DNA from: Shinella curvata
GTDB lineage: Bacteria; Pseudomonadota; Alphaproteobacteria; Rhizobiales; Rhizobiaceae
Direction of reading: 5' to 3'
Length of the DNA stretch: 64,000 nt
Assembly (NCBI RefSeq): GCF_022899935.1
Contig: NZ_JALJCJ010000001.1
Coordinates: 766,053-830,052, forward strand
Positions 62,971 through 64,000 of the stretch are shown piece after piece. The notes under the pieces are model-generated. The model was not told the origin of the DNA and searched no databases. It was given only the letters and a program-made list of their open reading frames with translations. Each line of letters starts with the position of its first letter. Positions within the stretch are counted from its first letter, which is position 1. The position numbers and the translations under genes were made by a program.

Positions 62971-64000
62971 GTGATATCCGCCCCAACGAACGACATCGAG
63001 TTCCGTTCGGTGACCAAGCGCTATGGCGCGGTGACCGCGGTCTCCGACATCAATCTCACGGTGCCGAAAGGTGCCTTCGTTGCCCTGCTCGGCCCTTCCG
63101 GCTGCGGCAAGACGACATGCCTCAGGATGATCGGCGGCTTCGAGCAGCCGAGCGAGGGCGAAGTGCTGATCGCAGGCAAGGTCGCCAATGGCGTGCCGGC
63201 CTATCGCCGCCCGGTCAACATGGTCTTCCAGCAATACGCACTCTTCCCGCATTTCGACGTGGAGAAGAACGTCGCCTATGGCTTGAAGCAGCTGCGGCCG
63301 AAATTGCCGGTGGCAGAGATATCCCGCCGGGTCGGCGAAGCCTTGGAAATGGTGCGCCTGTCGGGCTTCGCCAAGCGGCGCATCCATGAAATGTCCGGCG
63401 GCCAGCAGCAGCGCGTGGCGCTTGCCCGCGCGCTGGTCAACAAGCCCTCCGTGCTCTTGCTCGACGAGCCGCTCGCCGCCCTCGACAAGAAGCTGCGCAC
63501 CGCCATGCAGATCGAGTTGCAGACCCTGCAACGCGATCTCGGCATCACCTTCGTGCTCGTCACGCACGACCAGGAAGAGGCGCTGTCGATGAGCGACCTC
63601 GTCTGCGTGATGAGCGCCGGCCGCATTCGCCAGCTCGCCACCCCGCAGGAGGTCTACGACCGCCCGGCCGATCTCTTCGTCGCCGATTTCGTCGGCAAGA
63701 CCAATCGCTTCGATGGTACCTTGGAGGCCGGCGGCACCGTCAGGCTCGGCAACGGCGCGGCGCTCCCCGTGTCTCGCAAGGATCTCGCCCCCGGCGCCGT
63801 CACCGTGGCGCTGCGCCCCGAAGCGATCCGCCTGTCGCGCGGAACGGGCAATGCCGCGACGCTGGAAGGCACCGTCACGCACCGCATCTTCCTTGGCTCC
63901 GCCGCCGAATATTCCATCGCCATCGACGGCTTGGGCGACATGCTCGTCACCGCCGAACGCCAGACACAAAACGACCTCGTCGCGCCGGGCGAGCGGGTCG
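62971..64000 (+). CDS. ABC transporter ATP-binding protein, PotA-like (runs off window end)
   Basis: The frame opens at a GTG (62971) with AGGGAA upstream and stays open for 343 codons to the window edge. The start reads ISAPTNDIEFRSVTKRYGAV; Walker A is GPSGCGKT (41-48), then VNMVFQQYALFPHF (Q-loop), EMSGGQQQRVALARAL (signature), VLLLDEPLAALDKKL (Walker B) and LVTHDQEEALS (switch His). A TOBE domain (VTVALRPEAIRLSRG) begins near 270. It is the first gene of a second polyamine-type ABC operon whose permeases and binding protein would follow outside. It differs clearly from the copy at 59766. Confidence 0.93.
   Translation, partial: MISAPTNDIEFRSVTKRYGAVTAVSDINLTVPKGAFVALLGPSGCGKTTCLRMIGGFEQPSEGEVLIAGKVANGVPAYRRPVNMVFQQYALFPHFDVEKNVAYGLKQLRPKLPVAEISRRVGEALEMVRLSGFAKRRIHEMSGGQQQRVALARALVNKPSVLLLDEPLAALDKKLRTAMQIELQTLQRDLGITFVLVTHDQEEALSMSDLVCVMSAGRIRQLATPQEVYDRPADLFVADFVGKTNRFDGTLEAGGTVRLGNGAALPVSRKDLAPGAVTVALRPEAIRLSRGTGNAATLEGTVTHRIFLGSAAEYSIAIDGLGDMLVTAERQTQNDLVAPGERV

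Overview
The window is chromosomal DNA of an alphaproteobacterium, almost certainly a Rhizobiaceae member (Rhizobium, Agrobacterium, Shinella or a close relative; the genus cannot be fixed by eye). The signs are uniformly high GC, the mraZ-to-murB division order, an FMN riboswitch before a type II lumazine synthase (RibH2), a PPi-dependent phosphofructokinase, an ArsR-methyltransferase gene next to metF, and small palindromic intergenic repeats of rhizobial type. Nothing indicates a phage, integrative element or IS; this is ordinary core and near-core chromosome with some accessory metabolic cassettes.

Layout. 1-14410: the dcw cell-wall and division cluster on the minus strand (mraZ, rsmH, ftsL, ftsI, murE, murF, mraY, murD, ftsW, murG, murC, murB), headed by a promoter covered by four MraZ boxes, with the start of an aquaporin gene downstream. 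14411-20321: a putative membrane-anchored HTH protein next to a 23-bp perfect inverted repeat, a small exported protein, RNase P RNA, a FAD oxidoreductase, a lytic transglycosylase, an AmpD-type amidase and a TerB/J-domain protein. 20652-32126: pfp, LysE exporter, lipoprotein transglycosylase, GNAT, SnoaL-like protein, beta-lactamase-fold protein, GGDEF-EAL protein, an outer-membrane barrel, GH25 muramidase, MltB-type transglycosylase and an EamA exporter. 32466-37383: a 25-residue membrane peptide, metF with its ArsR-SAM-methyltransferase partner, ettA, and an RNase T2 homologue that has lost its catalytic motifs. 37557-45409: hydrolase and DMT transporter, a CaiB-type CoA-transferase overlapping a ThDP enzyme, a DUF442-type protein, an aldose-epimerase-like protein and an L,D-transpeptidase. 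45543-48981: a globin-coupled chemoreceptor and two paralogous orphan ParA ATPases.

49152-60827 is the most coherent catabolic region. A minus-strand series (gamma-glutamyl-type glutamine synthetase, APC permease, N-formylglutamate amidohydrolase-like enzyme, aldehyde dehydrogenase, iron alcohol dehydrogenase) diverges from an RpiR regulator, with two 16-bp TGAA-N8-TTCA repeats between them; the regulator is followed by a complete PotDBCA-like ABC importer. The enzyme set, an alcohol dehydrogenase plus aldehyde dehydrogenase but no amine oxidase, fits catabolism of a gamma-glutamylated amino alcohol such as ethanolamine better than the putrescine Puu pathway; this is inference. 60934-64000: FMN riboswitch and ribH2, a 40-bp perfect palindromic repeat, and a LuxR-type regulator divergent from a second PotA-like ABC ATPase that runs off the end.

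Cell-envelope genes are strikingly frequent: besides the dcw cluster there are three lytic transglycosylases, one GH25 muramidase, one amidase and one L,D-transpeptidase. Many operon ends have clear hairpin terminators, and these are listed.
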